Source of the DNA: Oceanobacillus sp. HTM 045
GTDB lineage: Bacteria; Pseudomonadota; Alphaproteobacteria; Rhodobacterales; Rhodobacteraceae
Reading direction: 5' to 3'
Assembly: GCA_009733745.1 (NCBI GenBank)
Contig: WNWL01000003.1
Location: 496,001-560,000, forward strand
Length of the DNA stretch: 64,000 bases
Shown here one piece after another: positions 52,440-62,300 of this stretch; position 1 is the first letter of the stretch, and every line of letters begins with the position of its first letter. Position numbers and translations under genes: made by a program. The notes beneath the pieces were generated by a model that searched no databases, had not been told where the DNA came from, and worked only from the letters and a program-made list of their open reading frames with translations.

Positions 52440-53030
52440 GTGGTGCGCGTCCTCGCCTTCTCCGACCTGCACCTGCGCCCGCACCACGCGGCGGCGCTGC
52501 GCGAGGCCTCAGCCGATGCCGACCTGGTGATCGGCGCGGGCGATTTCTGCAACGCGCGCAAGGGGCTGAAGGAGGCGATGGAGCTGCTCTGGCCCTTCAC
52601 GGACAAGGCGGTCTACGTGCCCGGCAACGCCGAGAGCGCCGACGAGCTGCGCGCCGCGACGGAGGCGAAGGTGCTCCACGGCGAGGGCGCGGAGGTGCAG
52701 GGCCTGAAGCTCTACGGCCTCGGCTACGCGGTGCCCGAGACGCCGTTCGGGGAGTGGTCTTGCGACCTCTCCGAGCAACAGGCGGAGGCGATGCTGGCGG
52801 GGATGGGCGCGGTGGACGTGCTGATCTCGCATTCGCCGCCGAACGGGGTGGCGGACGTGACCTCGCGGGGCCGCTCGGTCGGCTCCAAGGCGGTGCGGGC
52901 GGCGATCGAGCGGGCGCAGCCGCGCTACTGCTTCTGCGGTCACGTCCACGACAGCTGGGGCGTGACGGGCTTGATCGGCGCCACCAGCGTGCACAATCTC
53001 GGGCCGCAGCCGCGTTTCTTCGACCTCTGA
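52440..53030 (+). CDS. Metallophosphoesterase
   Basis: A 196-aa calcineurin-like phosphoesterase. Metal-ligand motifs are FSDLHLRPH (Asp-x-His), GAGDFCN (GDxx), VPGNAES (GNxE, replacing the usual GNHE), LISHSPPNG, and CGHVHDS (GHxH). Those are complete for two metals apart from the variation. The substrate is unknown; size and motifs are like YfcE-type or MPP_239FB phosphodiesterases. GTG start at 52440; a second GTG is at 52443. Follows the UDG gene. Confidence 0.85.
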   Translation: MVRVLAFSDLHLRPHHAAALREASADADLVIGAGDFCNARKGLKEAMELLWPFTDKAVYVPGNAESADELRAATEAKVLHGEGAEVQGLKLYGLGYAVPETPFGEWSCDLSEQQAEAMLAGMGAVDVLISHSPPNGVADVTSRGRSVGSKAVRAAIERAQPRYCFCGHVHDSWGVTGLIGATSVHNLGPQPRFFDL

Positions 53031-53039
53031 GGACAGAAA

Positions 53040-53579
53040 ATGGGCATCGACGAGAGCCGCGAGTTCATTCCGGTGCGGATCGCGGTCCTGACCGTATCCG
53101 ACACCCGCAGCATCGAGGAAGACCGCTCCGGCGCCGTGCTGGCGGGGCGGATCGAGGCGGCCGGGCACGTCCTCGCGGCGCGCGAGATCCTGCGCGACGA
53201 GCGGTCCGAGATCGCCGGCCTGCTGCGCCGCTGGGTGGCCGATCCGGGCATCGACGCGGTGATCTCCACCGGCGGCACCGGGCTCACCGGGCGTGACGTG
53301 ACGGTGGAGGCGCACCGGGACGTCTACGAGAAGGAAATCGACGCGTTTTCAACGCTCTTCACCCTCGTGAGCCACGCCAAGATCGGCACCTCGGCGGTGC
53401 AGTCGCGGGCCTGCGCCGGGGTGGCGGGCGGCACCTACCTGTTCGCCCTGCCGGGCTCGCCCGGGGCCTGCAAGGACGGCTGGGACGAGATCCTGAAGTA
53501 CCAGCTCGACTACCGCCACATGCCCTGCAACTTCGTCGAGATCATGCCCCGGCTTGAGGAGCACAAGCGCCGGAAATAG
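53040..53579 (+). CDS. moaB: Molybdenum cofactor biosynthesis protein B
   Basis: A 179-aa MoaB/MogA-fold protein that adenylates molybdopterin. Motifs are IAVLTVSDTRS, STGGTGLTGRDVT and ALPGSPGACKDGWDEIL, as usual. Length is typical for MoaB (about 170-180 aa). ATG at 53040 with GAGGACA before it. Nine bases after the phosphoesterase. No other moa genes lie in the window. The 256-bp gap after it (53580-53835) contains TGTCAC motifs and a segment similar to 34136-34170. Confidence 0.93.
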   Translation: MGIDESREFIPVRIAVLTVSDTRSIEEDRSGAVLAGRIEAAGHVLAAREILRDERSEIAGLLRRWVADPGIDAVISTGGTGLTGRDVTVEAHRDVYEKEIDAFSTLFTLVSHAKIGTSAVQSRACAGVAGGTYLFALPGSPGACKDGWDEILKYQLDYRHMPCNFVEIMPRLEEHKRRK

Positions 53580-53622
53580 CGTCGGGGAATGACCTGACAC
53601 GGCGTCCGGAATGTCCGCCCCG

Positions 53623-53728
53623 ATGTCACCGCCTCCCGGTGTCACCGGTCGCACGGACGGCGCAGGACTTCACCGCCAGCCATGACACGGGCATGACTTC
53701 GGCGTTTTCGCGCCGCTTGCCGGAGGCC
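53623..53728. repeat. Intergenic segment similar to the one before ETF-QO
   Basis: The segment CGGCGCAGGA-N2-TCACCGCCA near 53657-53677 matches 34137-34157 with few changes, and both are preceded by TGTCACC motifs. Both lie just outside genes. The similarity runs for about 30 bases and becomes patchy. A small second repeat family or a shared binding region is possible. Confidence 0.4.
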
Positions 53729-53835
53729 CTTTTCCGGCCGCGCCCGAACCGCCTGTCAGGAATCGTTAACGCCTTGCTGATAGCTCAACTTCAGGGAGTT
53801 TCCGGGGGTGGAAGCCGCGGCTCCCGGGGTCAGGT

Positions 53836-54258
53836 ATGCGATGGATCGCGAGAATGTTTGGTCTCAACCGCAAGGAACTCATCGACGAGCCGCCGGCCTT
53901 CGACCGCGACTACCTCGCGCGGCTGGAGGGGCATGTCGGCCGGGAGGTGCTGCGCGAACTGGTGGCGGACGGGCTGTTCGAGCTGACCGACCGGATCGAG
54001 CGGGTCTCGGAATGTGCCGACCGGGGGGACGTGCACACGATCGGCTCGCTCGCCCATGACATCGCCGGGGTGGCCGGGCATCTCGGGCTGACGCATCTCT
54101 CGCGCATGGCGGTGGAGATGAACCGGACCGCGCGGCGCGATCCGGGGATCGACGCGGCGGCGCTGGTCGGCCCGATGCGCGCGGCGGGGCCGATGGCGCT
54201 GGCGAGCCTGCGCACATTCCTTGACGAAACACTGGGCAAACCGCAGAACCACAACTGA
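53836..54258 (+). CDS. Histidine phosphotransfer (HPt) domain protein
   Basis: A 140-aa single HPt module. The phosphorylated His is probably H74 in GSLAHDIAGVAGHLGLTHLSRMAVEMN, the classical LAHxLKGxxxxLG pattern. The N-terminus (MRWIARMFGLNRKEL) is amphipathic and could associate with membrane. It may relay phosphate from a hybrid kinase such as the one at 45658-48192 to a response regulator. The link is inferred from domain logic only. Between moaB and pepA. Confidence 0.82.
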   Translation: MRWIARMFGLNRKELIDEPPAFDRDYLARLEGHVGREVLRELVADGLFELTDRIERVSECADRGDVHTIGSLAHDIAGVAGHLGLTHLSRMAVEMNRTARRDPGIDAAALVGPMRAAGPMALASLRTFLDETLGKPQNHN

Positions 54259-54375
54259 ACGGAGCCGGCGGTTCGGGCCCGGAACGGGACCGTCCCGCAT
54301 GGCAGGCGCGCCGGGAACCGGTCGCTGTCGGGGCAGGCCGGAGAGCAGGGCCGGTGAGCAGGACGGAGAGCCAGA

Positions 54376-55839
54376 ATGGCAGGCGAGGACGGCCGCGAGG
54401 GCTTGGATGACGAGGGCCTGAACGAGGGGACTGAACGGCTCGCGGAAGGCGACGGCGCGGCCCCGGCGGTGGCGCTGCACCTGGTCCATTCCGACCGTCT
54501 TGAGGAAGGCCTCGCGAGCCTGACGGAGGAAGAGCGCCGCTGGGCGGAGGCGAACCGCTTCCGCGGCCGGTTCGGCTCCCACCTCGCGATCCCGGGCGCG
54601 GGCGGCGAGATCGCCTCGGTGCTGGTCGGGATGGGCGACGCGAAGGTGCGCGAGCGGGGCCGCTTCCACCTCGGCGACTTCGCGAAATCTGCCCCCGCCG
54701 GCACCTACGAGATCGCCGGCGAGATCGACCCCGAGACGGCGGAGGAAGCCGCGCTCGGCTGGCTGCTCGGGCGCTACCGTTTCGACCGGTTCAAGTCGGA
54801 ACCCGCGCTGGACGACGCGCACCTGAAGGCCCCGCCGGGGGTGGACGGGACGCGCATCGCGCAGATCGCGCAGGGCGTCTTCATCACCCGCGACATGGTC
54901 AACACGCCCGCCAACGAGATGGGCCCCGCCGGCATCGAGGAGGCCGCGCGGCGCATCGCCGAGCATCACGGCGCGCGGGTGACAGCGATCACCGGCGAGG
55001 CGCTGCTGGAGCAGAACTTCCCGATGATCCACGCGGTCGGCCGGGCCGGACCGGAAGCGCCGCGGCTGGTCGAGCTGACCTGGGGCGAGGAGGACGCGCC
55101 GGCGGTGACTCTGGTCGGCAAGGGCGTCGCCTTCGACACCGGCGGGCTGGACCTGAAGCCGGCGGCGTCGATGGCGCTGATGAAGAAGGACATGGGGGGC
55201 GCCGCCACCGCGCTCGGCCTCGCGCACATGATCATGGCGCGGCGGCTGCCGGTGCGGCTGCGGGTGCTGATCCCGGCGGTGGAGAACTCGGTCTCGTCGA
55301 ACTCGATGCGCCCCGGCGACGTGCTGCGCTCGCGCGCGGGGCTGACGGTGGAGATCAACAACACCGACGCCGAGGGGCGGCTGGTGCTGGCCGACGCGCT
55401 GACCTATGCCTGCGAGGAGGCGCAGCCGGACCTGCTGATCGACTTCGCCACGCTGACCGGGGCGGCCCGGGTTGCGCTCGGTGCGGAGGTCATGCCCTAT
55501 TACACCGACGACGAGGGGCTCGCGGCGGAGCTGGCCGAGGCCGGCCGGAAGGTGGCCGACCCGGTCTGGCGGATGCCGCTCTGGCCGGGCTACGAGGCGG
55601 ATATCGAGCCCGCGGTGGCCGATCTCGACAACGCGCCCTCGGGCGGGATGGCCGGGTCGATCACCGCGGCGCTGTTCCTGAAGCGGTTCGTCAATGCGCC
55701 CTCCTGGGCGCATTTCGACATCTACGCCTGGACGCCCAAGGCCAGGCCCGGCCGCCCGGTGGGCGGGGAGTGCCAGGCCGCGCGCGCGGTGCTGGAAGTG
55801 CTGGAAAAACGCTACGGCGAGACGCCAGATGATGCATGA
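54376..55839 (+). CDS. pepA: Leucyl aminopeptidase family (M17)
   Basis: A 487-aa cytosolic metallo-aminopeptidase. It has the family markers NTPANEMGP, VGKGVAFDTGGLDLKP (metal Asp), the NTDAEGRL signature with the metal site, and MPLWPGYEADIEPAVADLDNAP. The first 35 residues are an acidic tail, not typical of PepA. ATG at 54376; GGAGAGCC is 4 bases upstream. The stop overlaps the NlpC/P60 gene by 11 bases. Whether it also acts as a DNA-binding PepA is not decided. Confidence 0.88.
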   Translation: MAGEDGREGLDDEGLNEGTERLAEGDGAAPAVALHLVHSDRLEEGLASLTEEERRWAEANRFRGRFGSHLAIPGAGGEIASVLVGMGDAKVRERGRFHLGDFAKSAPAGTYEIAGEIDPETAEEAALGWLLGRYRFDRFKSEPALDDAHLKAPPGVDGTRIAQIAQGVFITRDMVNTPANEMGPAGIEEAARRIAEHHGARVTAITGEALLEQNFPMIHAVGRAGPEAPRLVELTWGEEDAPAVTLVGKGVAFDTGGLDLKPAASMALMKKDMGGAATALGLAHMIMARRLPVRLRVLIPAVENSVSSNSMRPGDVLRSRAGLTVEINNTDAEGRLVLADALTYACEEAQPDLLIDFATLTGAARVALGAEVMPYYTDDEGLAAELAEAGRKVADPVWRMPLWPGYEADIEPAVADLDNAPSGGMAGSITAALFLKRFVNAPSWAHFDIYAWTPKARPGRPVGGECQAARAVLEVLEKRYGETPDDA

Positions 55840-56674
55840 CAAGAGGCTGACCCCGGCGAAGGGGGACGTCGCGGCCGCGGCGCTGCGCGGCAAGGTCGAG
55901 GCGGAGCGGTTCGTGGAACCGGTGGTGATGGAGGTCGCGGTCTCGAACGCGCCGCTGACCTTCACCCCGGACGGCCGCGCGAAGATGGAGACGGAACTGC
56001 TCTTCGGGGAGCGGTTCGACGTCTACGAGCGCAGCGAGGGCTGGGCCTGGGGCCAGTCGCGGCGCGACGGCTATGTCGGCTACGTGCCCGACGCGATGTT
56101 GACCCAGGCGGGCGAGGCGCCGACCCACGTGGTCCGGGCACTGGGCGCGCATCTCTACACCGCGCCCGACATGAAGAGCCGCCCCGAGGGGATGCTGCCC
56201 GCCGGCGCGCAGGTGCGCGTGAGCGGGATGACCGGCCGGTTCGCCGAGATCGACGGCATCGCCTACATCTCGGCGGCGCATCTCGCGCCGATCGCGGCGA
56301 TGGTGCCCGACTGGGTGGCGGAGGCGGAGCGCTATCTCGGCGTGCCCTATCTCTGGGGCGGGCGCTCGCCCTCGGGGATCGACTGCTCGGGCCTGGTGCA
56401 GACCGCGCTGATGGCGGCGGGCCGCGACTGCCCGCGCGACAGCGACATGCAGGAGGCCGGGCTGGGCCGCCCGCTGGAGGCGCGCGAGCGGATGCGGCGC
56501 GGCGACCTGGTGTTCTGGAAGGGCCATGTCGGGATCATGCTGTCGGCGACGAAGTTGCTGCACGCGACCGCGCATTACATGGCGGTGGTGATCGAGCCCT
56601 ACGGCGCGGCGCGCAAGCGGATCGCGGCGGCGGGCGACGGGCTGCCGACCCGCCGCGTGCGTCTCGACGGGTGA
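55829..56674 (+). CDS. NlpC/P60 family peptidoglycan hydrolase
   Basis: A 281-aa protein with two bacterial SH3-like regions (about 35-160) and a C-terminal NlpC/P60 domain with C186 in SGIDCSGLVQ, H233 in KGHVGIML and a third polar residue in the later HATAHYM segment. It cleaves peptide bonds of peptidoglycan, generally between D-Glu and L-Ala/diaminoacid. No signal peptide is visible, so export is unclear. ATG at 55829 (or 55832) overlaps pepA. PepA-NlpC adjacency is common in Rhodobacterales. Confidence 0.88.
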   Translation: MMHDKRLTPAKGDVAAAALRGKVEAERFVEPVVMEVAVSNAPLTFTPDGRAKMETELLFGERFDVYERSEGWAWGQSRRDGYVGYVPDAMLTQAGEAPTHVVRALGAHLYTAPDMKSRPEGMLPAGAQVRVSGMTGRFAEIDGIAYISAAHLAPIAAMVPDWVAEAERYLGVPYLWGGRSPSGIDCSGLVQTALMAAGRDCPRDSDMQEAGLGRPLEARERMRRGDLVFWKGHVGIMLSATKLLHATAHYMAVVIEPYGAARKRIAAAGDGLPTRRVRLDG

Positions 56675-56743
56675 GGCGCGCCGCGCTAGGTTCCCCCTGC
56701 CCGCGAGCGAGGCGGCGGGCGAACCAGCGACGGAGACCTGACG

Positions 56744-58024
56744 ATGGCGCGAATCCCGCGACTTCCGGCGATGATCGTCGGCGGCCTGCTGATGGCGACG
56801 GGCGGCTGCGCCCCCGGCGAGGCGCGGGTGGCCGAATCGCCCACGCCCCCCGCACGGCCGACGGCGCCGACCCCCGCGGCTGAGCCGGCGGTGGCGGAGA
56901 GCTTCGAGGAGTGGCGCGAGACGTTCCGGGCCCGGGCGCTGGCCCAGGGCATCCGCGGCGACGTGTTCGACAGCGCCTTCGCGGGCGTCGGCGTCAACGC
57001 CAAGGTGCTGGAGCTCGACGCCTTCCAGCCCGAGTTCACCAAGCCGATCTGGGAATATCTCGACACCGCGGTCTCCGACACGCGGGTGGCGAACGGGCAG
57101 GCCAAGGCGGCGCTGCACGCGAACACGCTTTCGCGGATCGGCGCGACCTACGGGGTGGATACGCGCTACGTGGTGGCGATCTGGGGGCTGGAGAGCGCCT
57201 ACGGGGCGAATTTCGGCTCGATCCCGGTGGTCGAGAGCCTCGCCACGCTGGCCTACGAGGGCCGGCGGCGGAGCTTCGGCGAGGAGCAGCTGATCGCGGC
57301 GCTGAAGATCATCCAGGCCGGCGACATCGCGGCGGAGCGGATGGTCGGCTCCTGGGCCGGGGCGATGGGGCACACGCAGTTCATCCCGACCAGCTTCCTC
57401 GCCTACGCGGTGGACTTCACCGGCGACGGCAGGCGCGATGTCTGGGCCTCCGACCCGGCGGACGCGCTGGCCTCGACGGCGAACTACCTGGCGAAGTTCG
57501 GCTGGCGCAAGGGCGCGCCGGTGGTGGCGGAGGTGGTGCTGCCGGCGGGGTTCGACTACCTGATGGCGGACGGATCGACCAAGCGTGACGGCAGTGCCTG
57601 GGCGGCGCTGGGACTGGCGGCGGCGGGCGGCGGCGCGATCCCGTCGGGCGAGGCGACGCTGATCGTCCCCGCGGGCGCGAATGGCCCGGCCTTCCTCGCC
57701 TATCACAACTTCAACGTCATCAAGCGCTACAACAACGCCACCTCCTACGCGATGGCGGTGTCGATGCTGGGCGACGCGATCGAGGGCCGCGGGCGGGGCG
57801 TGGTGCAGGCCTGGCCGCGTGGCGACCGGCCGCTTTCGCGCAGCGAGACGCAGGAGTTGCAGACGCTGCTGACCGCGCTCGGCTACGACACCAAGGGGGT
57901 GGACGGGATCGTCGGTCCGAACAGCCGCACGGCGATCCGCAGCTTCCAGCGCGCCAAGGGGCTGGTGCCGGACGGCTACGTCTCGCAGGCGCTGCTCGAC
58001 GCGGTGCGCGCGGCGGGGGGCTGA
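56744..58024 (+). CDS. MltB-type lytic murein transglycosylase with PG-binding domain
   Basis: A 426-aa exported enzyme. The signal region ends in ATGGC at 18-22, a possible but non-canonical lipobox. The SLT domain includes VAIWGLESAYGANFG with the catalytic Glu, MGHTQFIPTSF, and YNNATSYAMAVSML. A C-terminal peptidoglycan-binding domain (LQTLLTALGYDTKGVDGIVGPNSRTAIRSFQRAKGLVPDG) follows. It cleaves glycan strands to 1,6-anhydro ends. ATG at 56744. Ends in a CCCGCTAGCGGG palindrome (58042-58053) between converging genes. Confidence 0.9.
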   Translation: MARIPRLPAMIVGGLLMATGGCAPGEARVAESPTPPARPTAPTPAAEPAVAESFEEWRETFRARALAQGIRGDVFDSAFAGVGVNAKVLELDAFQPEFTKPIWEYLDTAVSDTRVANGQAKAALHANTLSRIGATYGVDTRYVVAIWGLESAYGANFGSIPVVESLATLAYEGRRRSFGEEQLIAALKIIQAGDIAAERMVGSWAGAMGHTQFIPTSFLAYAVDFTGDGRRDVWASDPADALASTANYLAKFGWRKGAPVVAEVVLPAGFDYLMADGSTKRDGSAWAALGLAAAGGGAIPSGEATLIVPAGANGPAFLAYHNFNVIKRYNNATSYAMAVSMLGDAIEGRGRGVVQAWPRGDRPLSRSETQELQTLLTALGYDTKGVDGIVGPNSRTAIRSFQRAKGLVPDGYVSQALLDAVRAAGG

Positions 58025-58041
58025 GGTCCACAGTTTGCGGA

Positions 58042-58053
58042 CCCGCTAGCGGG
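58042..58053. terminator. Short palindrome between converging genes
   Basis: CCCGCTAGCGGG is a perfect 12-bp palindrome between the MltB-type gene and the lipoprotein gene. Its arms are short, so it is only a modest terminator candidate. Confidence 0.4.
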
Positions 58054-58054
58054 C

Positions 58055-58618
58055 CTACTTGCGGATCAGGGCTTCGGCGAAGGCTTCGCCGAGGGGCAGC
58101 GTGTCGAGGCTGGCCGCGAAGGCGAGCAGGGAGGCGGTGTCGGGGAAGGTGCAGACCGACTCCTCCACCGTCGCGCCCGCGGCGCGGGCGGCATCGCCGA
58201 GCGTGCTCTCGTCGGCGGTGCCGCAGAGGGGCATCGAGAGGATCACCGCGTTCCAGTGCCGCTGCGTGCGGGCCAGCACGAGGAAGCCGGGCGCGTCGCC
58301 CTCGGCGAAGCGGAGCAGCGCCAGGTGCTGGCCGGCGTGGCGGAAGAACAGGATCTCGCTCGGCGGCTCGTCCGGCGCGTCCGGCGGCTCGAACCGGGCC
58401 CAGACCACGCCGCCCCGGAAGTGACGGCTGACGCGGGCGGCCTCGCAGCTGGCCTCCCGCCCCTCCTCCATTTCGCAGAACTGGTGGATCGCGCCGTCCT
58501 CGAACGGGAAGACCGGCTCGACGGCGGAGGCGTCGAAGGCGGTTTCCTCGATGGCGAGGCAGCCCGCGAGGAGCGTGGCCGCGGCGAGGGCGGCGAGTGA
58601 AACGGCGCTGCGGAACAT
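58055..58618 (-). CDS. Putative lipoprotein (187 aa)
   Basis: A 187-aa protein with a clear lipobox LLAGC (Cys at 19) after a hydrophobic signal, so a lipid-anchored envelope protein. The mature domain has several Cys (FCEMEEGREASCEA, PLCGTADE, SVCTFPD) and a FRHAGQHLALLRF strand. No family recognised. It faces the MltB gene. The divergent greA lies 226 bases away. Confidence 0.75.
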   Translation of the reverse strand: MFRSAVSLAALAAATLLAGCLAIEETAFDASAVEPVFPFEDGAIHQFCEMEEGREASCEAARVSRHFRGGVVWARFEPPDAPDEPPSEILFFRHAGQHLALLRFAEGDAPGFLVLARTQRHWNAVILSMPLCGTADESTLGDAARAAGATVEESVCTFPDTASLLAFAASLDTLPLGEAFAEALIRK

Positions 58619-58844
58619 GGCATCCTCCCCCGGAAGCCCCCGGACGGCAGCACCAGCCTAGGCGAGGGGGTCCGCCGCGGCAACCGCGCCCGCTTGCACC
58701 GCGGCGGGGGCGTCACTATGCTCCTGCAGATTGAGCGGGCCGCGCCGGGCAAAGGCGCGGCTCGCTCCATGATGAAGGCATGACGTGCGCCCCGCCGGGG
58801 CGCGGACAGAGACCCGAAAGAGACCTGCGAGGCTGGCGAGACCG

Positions 58845-59318
58845 ATGGAAAAGCTTCCGATGACAGTGCGCGGCTACGAGGCGCTGAACGCGGAGTTCCG
58901 CAAGCTCCGCGACGAGGAGCGCCCGGCGATCATCAAGGCGATCGCGGAGGCGCGCGAACATGGCGATCTTTCGGAGAACGCGGAATATCACGCGGCCCGG
59001 GAGCGTCAGGGATTCATCGAGGGCCGGATCAAGGAGATCGAGGGCATCATCAGCAGGGCCGATGTCATCGATCCGAAAAAAATGTCCGGGAAAACAATAC
59101 GGTTTGGTGCTACAGTCCAAATCGTGGATGAAGATACCGACGAAGAAAAGACGTACCAAATCGTCGGGGAAACTGAGGCAGACATCAACGCGGGCCGGTT
59201 GAACATAAAATCACCACTGGCACGTGCACTGATAGGCAAGGCGGAGGGCGACAGCGTCGAGGTGACGACGCCCGGGGGACAGAAGAGCTACGAGATCCTG
59301 AGCGTCGGCTTCGTCTGA
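58845..59318 (+). CDS. greA: Transcription elongation factor GreA
   Basis: A 157-aa GreA that rescues backtracked RNA polymerase. The N-terminal coiled coil has the acidic tip region [15 protein letters not shown], with the catalytic DL..NAEY; the C-terminal FKBP-like domain has [12 protein letters not shown] and [23 protein letters not shown]. Start 58845 is the family Met (MEKLPMT). Bases 59061-59240 contain about 48% G+C and three ATA codons, while the rest of the gene is GC-rich; a recombined patch is suspected. Followed 61 bases later by the coiled-coil gene. Confidence 0.95.
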   Translation: MEKLPMTVRGYEALNAEFRKLRDEERPAIIKAIAEAREHGDLSENAEYHAARERQGFIEGRIKEIEGIISRADVIDPKKMSGKTIRFGATVQIVDEDTDEEKTYQIVGETEADINAGRLNIKSPLARALIGKAEGDSVEVTTPGGQKSYEILSVGFV

Positions 59319-59379
59319 CGCACACCGGGTCCATCCCGGAGGTTGGCGCCCCGATGCTCCTTCCGGAGCAGGGGACGGC

Positions 59380-62300
59380 ATGGCTGAAGACCGGCGCTTC
59401 GAATTCGAGGAAGACCCGACGGCGTTCCGCAAGGATCGCGCGGGCGGGGAATCGCGCGCCGAGCCGCGCGTGCGCGCTGCGGTTGCAGGGATCGCTTCCG
59501 GCGTGGCCTCGGGCGTGGCGGCCACGGCCGGCAAGGCCGGCGGCGCGGTGAAGGACACGGTCAGGGGCACCTTCGGGAAGATCCTCGGCGGCGCGGGCGA
59601 GGCGGTGCGCAAGCTGCCGTCGCGCGGCGCCGACGCCGTCCGGGATGTCACCGGGGATTCCACGCGGGATTCCCGCCGGGAGGCGGCACGCGAGCCGGAA
59701 GCGCCCACGCGCCGTGCCGCCGGGCCGGAGGCGGAGCCACGCAGGCCCGCGCCGCGCCGGAAATCGCCGCCCCCGCCCCCGTCCGGCCCCGGCGCGATGC
59801 AGCGCCTCGCGGCCTGGATGGGCGATCTCTTCATTCCCGCGGCCTTCTCGGCCTTCTGGCTGGTGATCATCCTCGCCTACGGGTTCGGCTATGCCGGCAC
59901 TGAGGCCGCACCGGTGACGGCGGTGGAGGTGCTGTTCTTCGTCGCCGTGCTGCTCGGCCCGGTGGCGATGGTCTGGATCGGCGCGTGGATGCTGCACCGC
60001 TCGGCGGCGCTGACCCGCGCCACGGCGGAGCAGGCGCGCACCGCGCGCGAGCTGGCGCTGGCCGTCGCCTCGATGCGCGACGCCTATTCCGGCGCGGGCG
60101 ACCGGCTCGGCTCGCGGATCGACCAGCGCATCGGCCTGCTGGAGGACCGGCTCGACAACGCCGCCGGGGCGCTGGCGGCGATGATCGAGGCGGTGACCGG
60201 CGAGGCGCGCGACCTTGTCGAGGCGCAGACCGACGAGATGCGCCGCACGATGGGGCAGAGCTCGGCGGAGCTTTCCAGCACCCTGCAGGCGCAGTCGAAG
60301 GCCGTGGCCGGCGCGCTGGGCGAGACGGTGGGCGAGATGCGCACGGTGCTGAACGGCCGGGCGGAGGAGATCCGCACCATTCTCGGCACCCGCGCGAAGG
60401 ACATGGAGCGGGCGCTTTCCACCAGCACGGAGCGGCTGGAACGCGGCCTCGCCGAGACCGCGCGGCTGGTGGAGGAGGGCGTCGCCGCCTCCGCCGACCG
60501 GGTCGACGCCACCCTGAACGCGCGCGCCGGGGCGATCAGCCAGACGCTGGGCGATGTCGAGGCCGGGGTGCGCGCGGTGATGGAGAGCCGGGTGAGCGAG
60601 ATCGACCTGATCCTCTCGCGCACGGCGGAGACGCTCGCGGCGGTGCTCGACGGGCGGGCGGAGGAGGTCGAGGGCGCGCTCGGGCGTCTGGAGACCTCGA
60701 TCGGCACCACGCTGGTCGAGCGGCGCGAGGCGATGACCGGCGACCTGACGGCGCTGCGCGAGGCGGTGACCGAGGCCATCGCCCAGCGCGGCGAGGAGAT
60801 GGACGCGGCGCTGGCGGCGCAGGCCGAGGCGATGACCGCGGCGTCCGAGCGGGTCGGCACCGGGCTGGAGGCCCGCGCGGGCGAGATCGAGCAGGTGCTC
60901 ACGCGGCTGGAGGCCGCCATCGGCACCTCGCTGGCCGAGCGCGGCGAGGCGCTGACCGGCGACCTGGTGGCGCTGCGCGATGCTGTGACGCAGGCGATCT
61001 CGCAGCGCGGCGAGGAGCTGGACGTGGCGCTGGCGACCCAGGCCGAGGCGATGACCGCCGCGGCGGCGCGGATGAACAGCGAGCTGGACGCCCGCGCGGT
61101 GCAGATCGACGAGGTGCTCGGGCGGCTGGAAACCTCGATCGGCTCGACGCTCACGGAGCGGCGCGAGGCGATGGAGAAGGAACTGGCCACGATGACCGAG
61201 ACGGTCACGGCGTCGGTCACCAAGCGCGCCGAGGAGATCGAGACGGCGCTCGCCACCCAGTCGGAGGCGATGGCCGCCGCCGCGGCGCGGATGAACACCG
61301 CGCTGGACGAGCGGGCCGAGCAGATCGACACCGTTCTGGGCCGGCTGGAGACCTCGATCGAGAGCACCCTGACCGAGCGGCGCGATGCGATGAAGCAGGA
61401 GGTCGCGGCGCTGACCGAGGCGCTGACGGCGACGCTGCAGAGCCGCGGCGACACCATCGACGCGGCGCTGGCCGAGCAGGGCGCGGCGGTGGCGGCCTCG
61501 GTCGATGCGCTGACCAGCGCGGTCGGCTCGTCCACCGGCGAGTTCCGCCGCATCATGGGCGAGAGCACCGCCGACCTGCGCCAGCGGCTGGAGAACGCCA
61601 CGGCGGAGCTGCGCGAGACGCTGACCGGCACCTCCAACGAGATGCGCGCCAGCGTCACTGGTGCGTCGGAGAAGATGCGCGAGACGCTGGAGACCCGGAT
61701 CGCCTCGGTCGACGCGACGCTGGCCAAGGCCAACGAGGTGCTGAAGGCCGGTGTCGGCTCGGAGGTCGAGACGCTGAAGGGCGAGCTGGAGCGGATGCGC
61801 GGGGCGCTCGCCGCCCACCCGCCCGCCACGGCGGACGAGCTGTCGAAGCTGCTCGGCGAGGCGGCGGAAGGCCGGATCTCGCCGGAGCGCGAGGCGGTGA
61901 TGGGCGCGATGCAGCGGCTTGAGAAGGTCGAGGCGCAGGTCAAGCGGATGATCTACGCCGCCGAGCGCGCCGCGCGGCTGGCGCCGCTGGCCGGGCCGCT
62001 GGAGGAGACGCGGGAAGCCGCGCCGGAAGTGCTGCCGGTGGAGCAGGGCGTCGTCCTGCCCTTCGCGGAGGACCTGCGCGGCGAGGCTGGCGGTGCGCCG
62101 GGCTGGGACGTGGTGGTCCGGGCGCTGAACTTCCCCGACGACGCCGACGACGTGGATGGCCGCAAGGCGGTGCGCGCGGCCCGGCGCGATGCTCAGCTCG
62201 ACCGCCTGATCGGGCTGGCCGAGCGGGTGCTGGCCGAGATGGCGGAGGAGGGCGTCTACATGGACGATCTTCAGCCCGCCCACGCCGGGGCGGCGGACTG

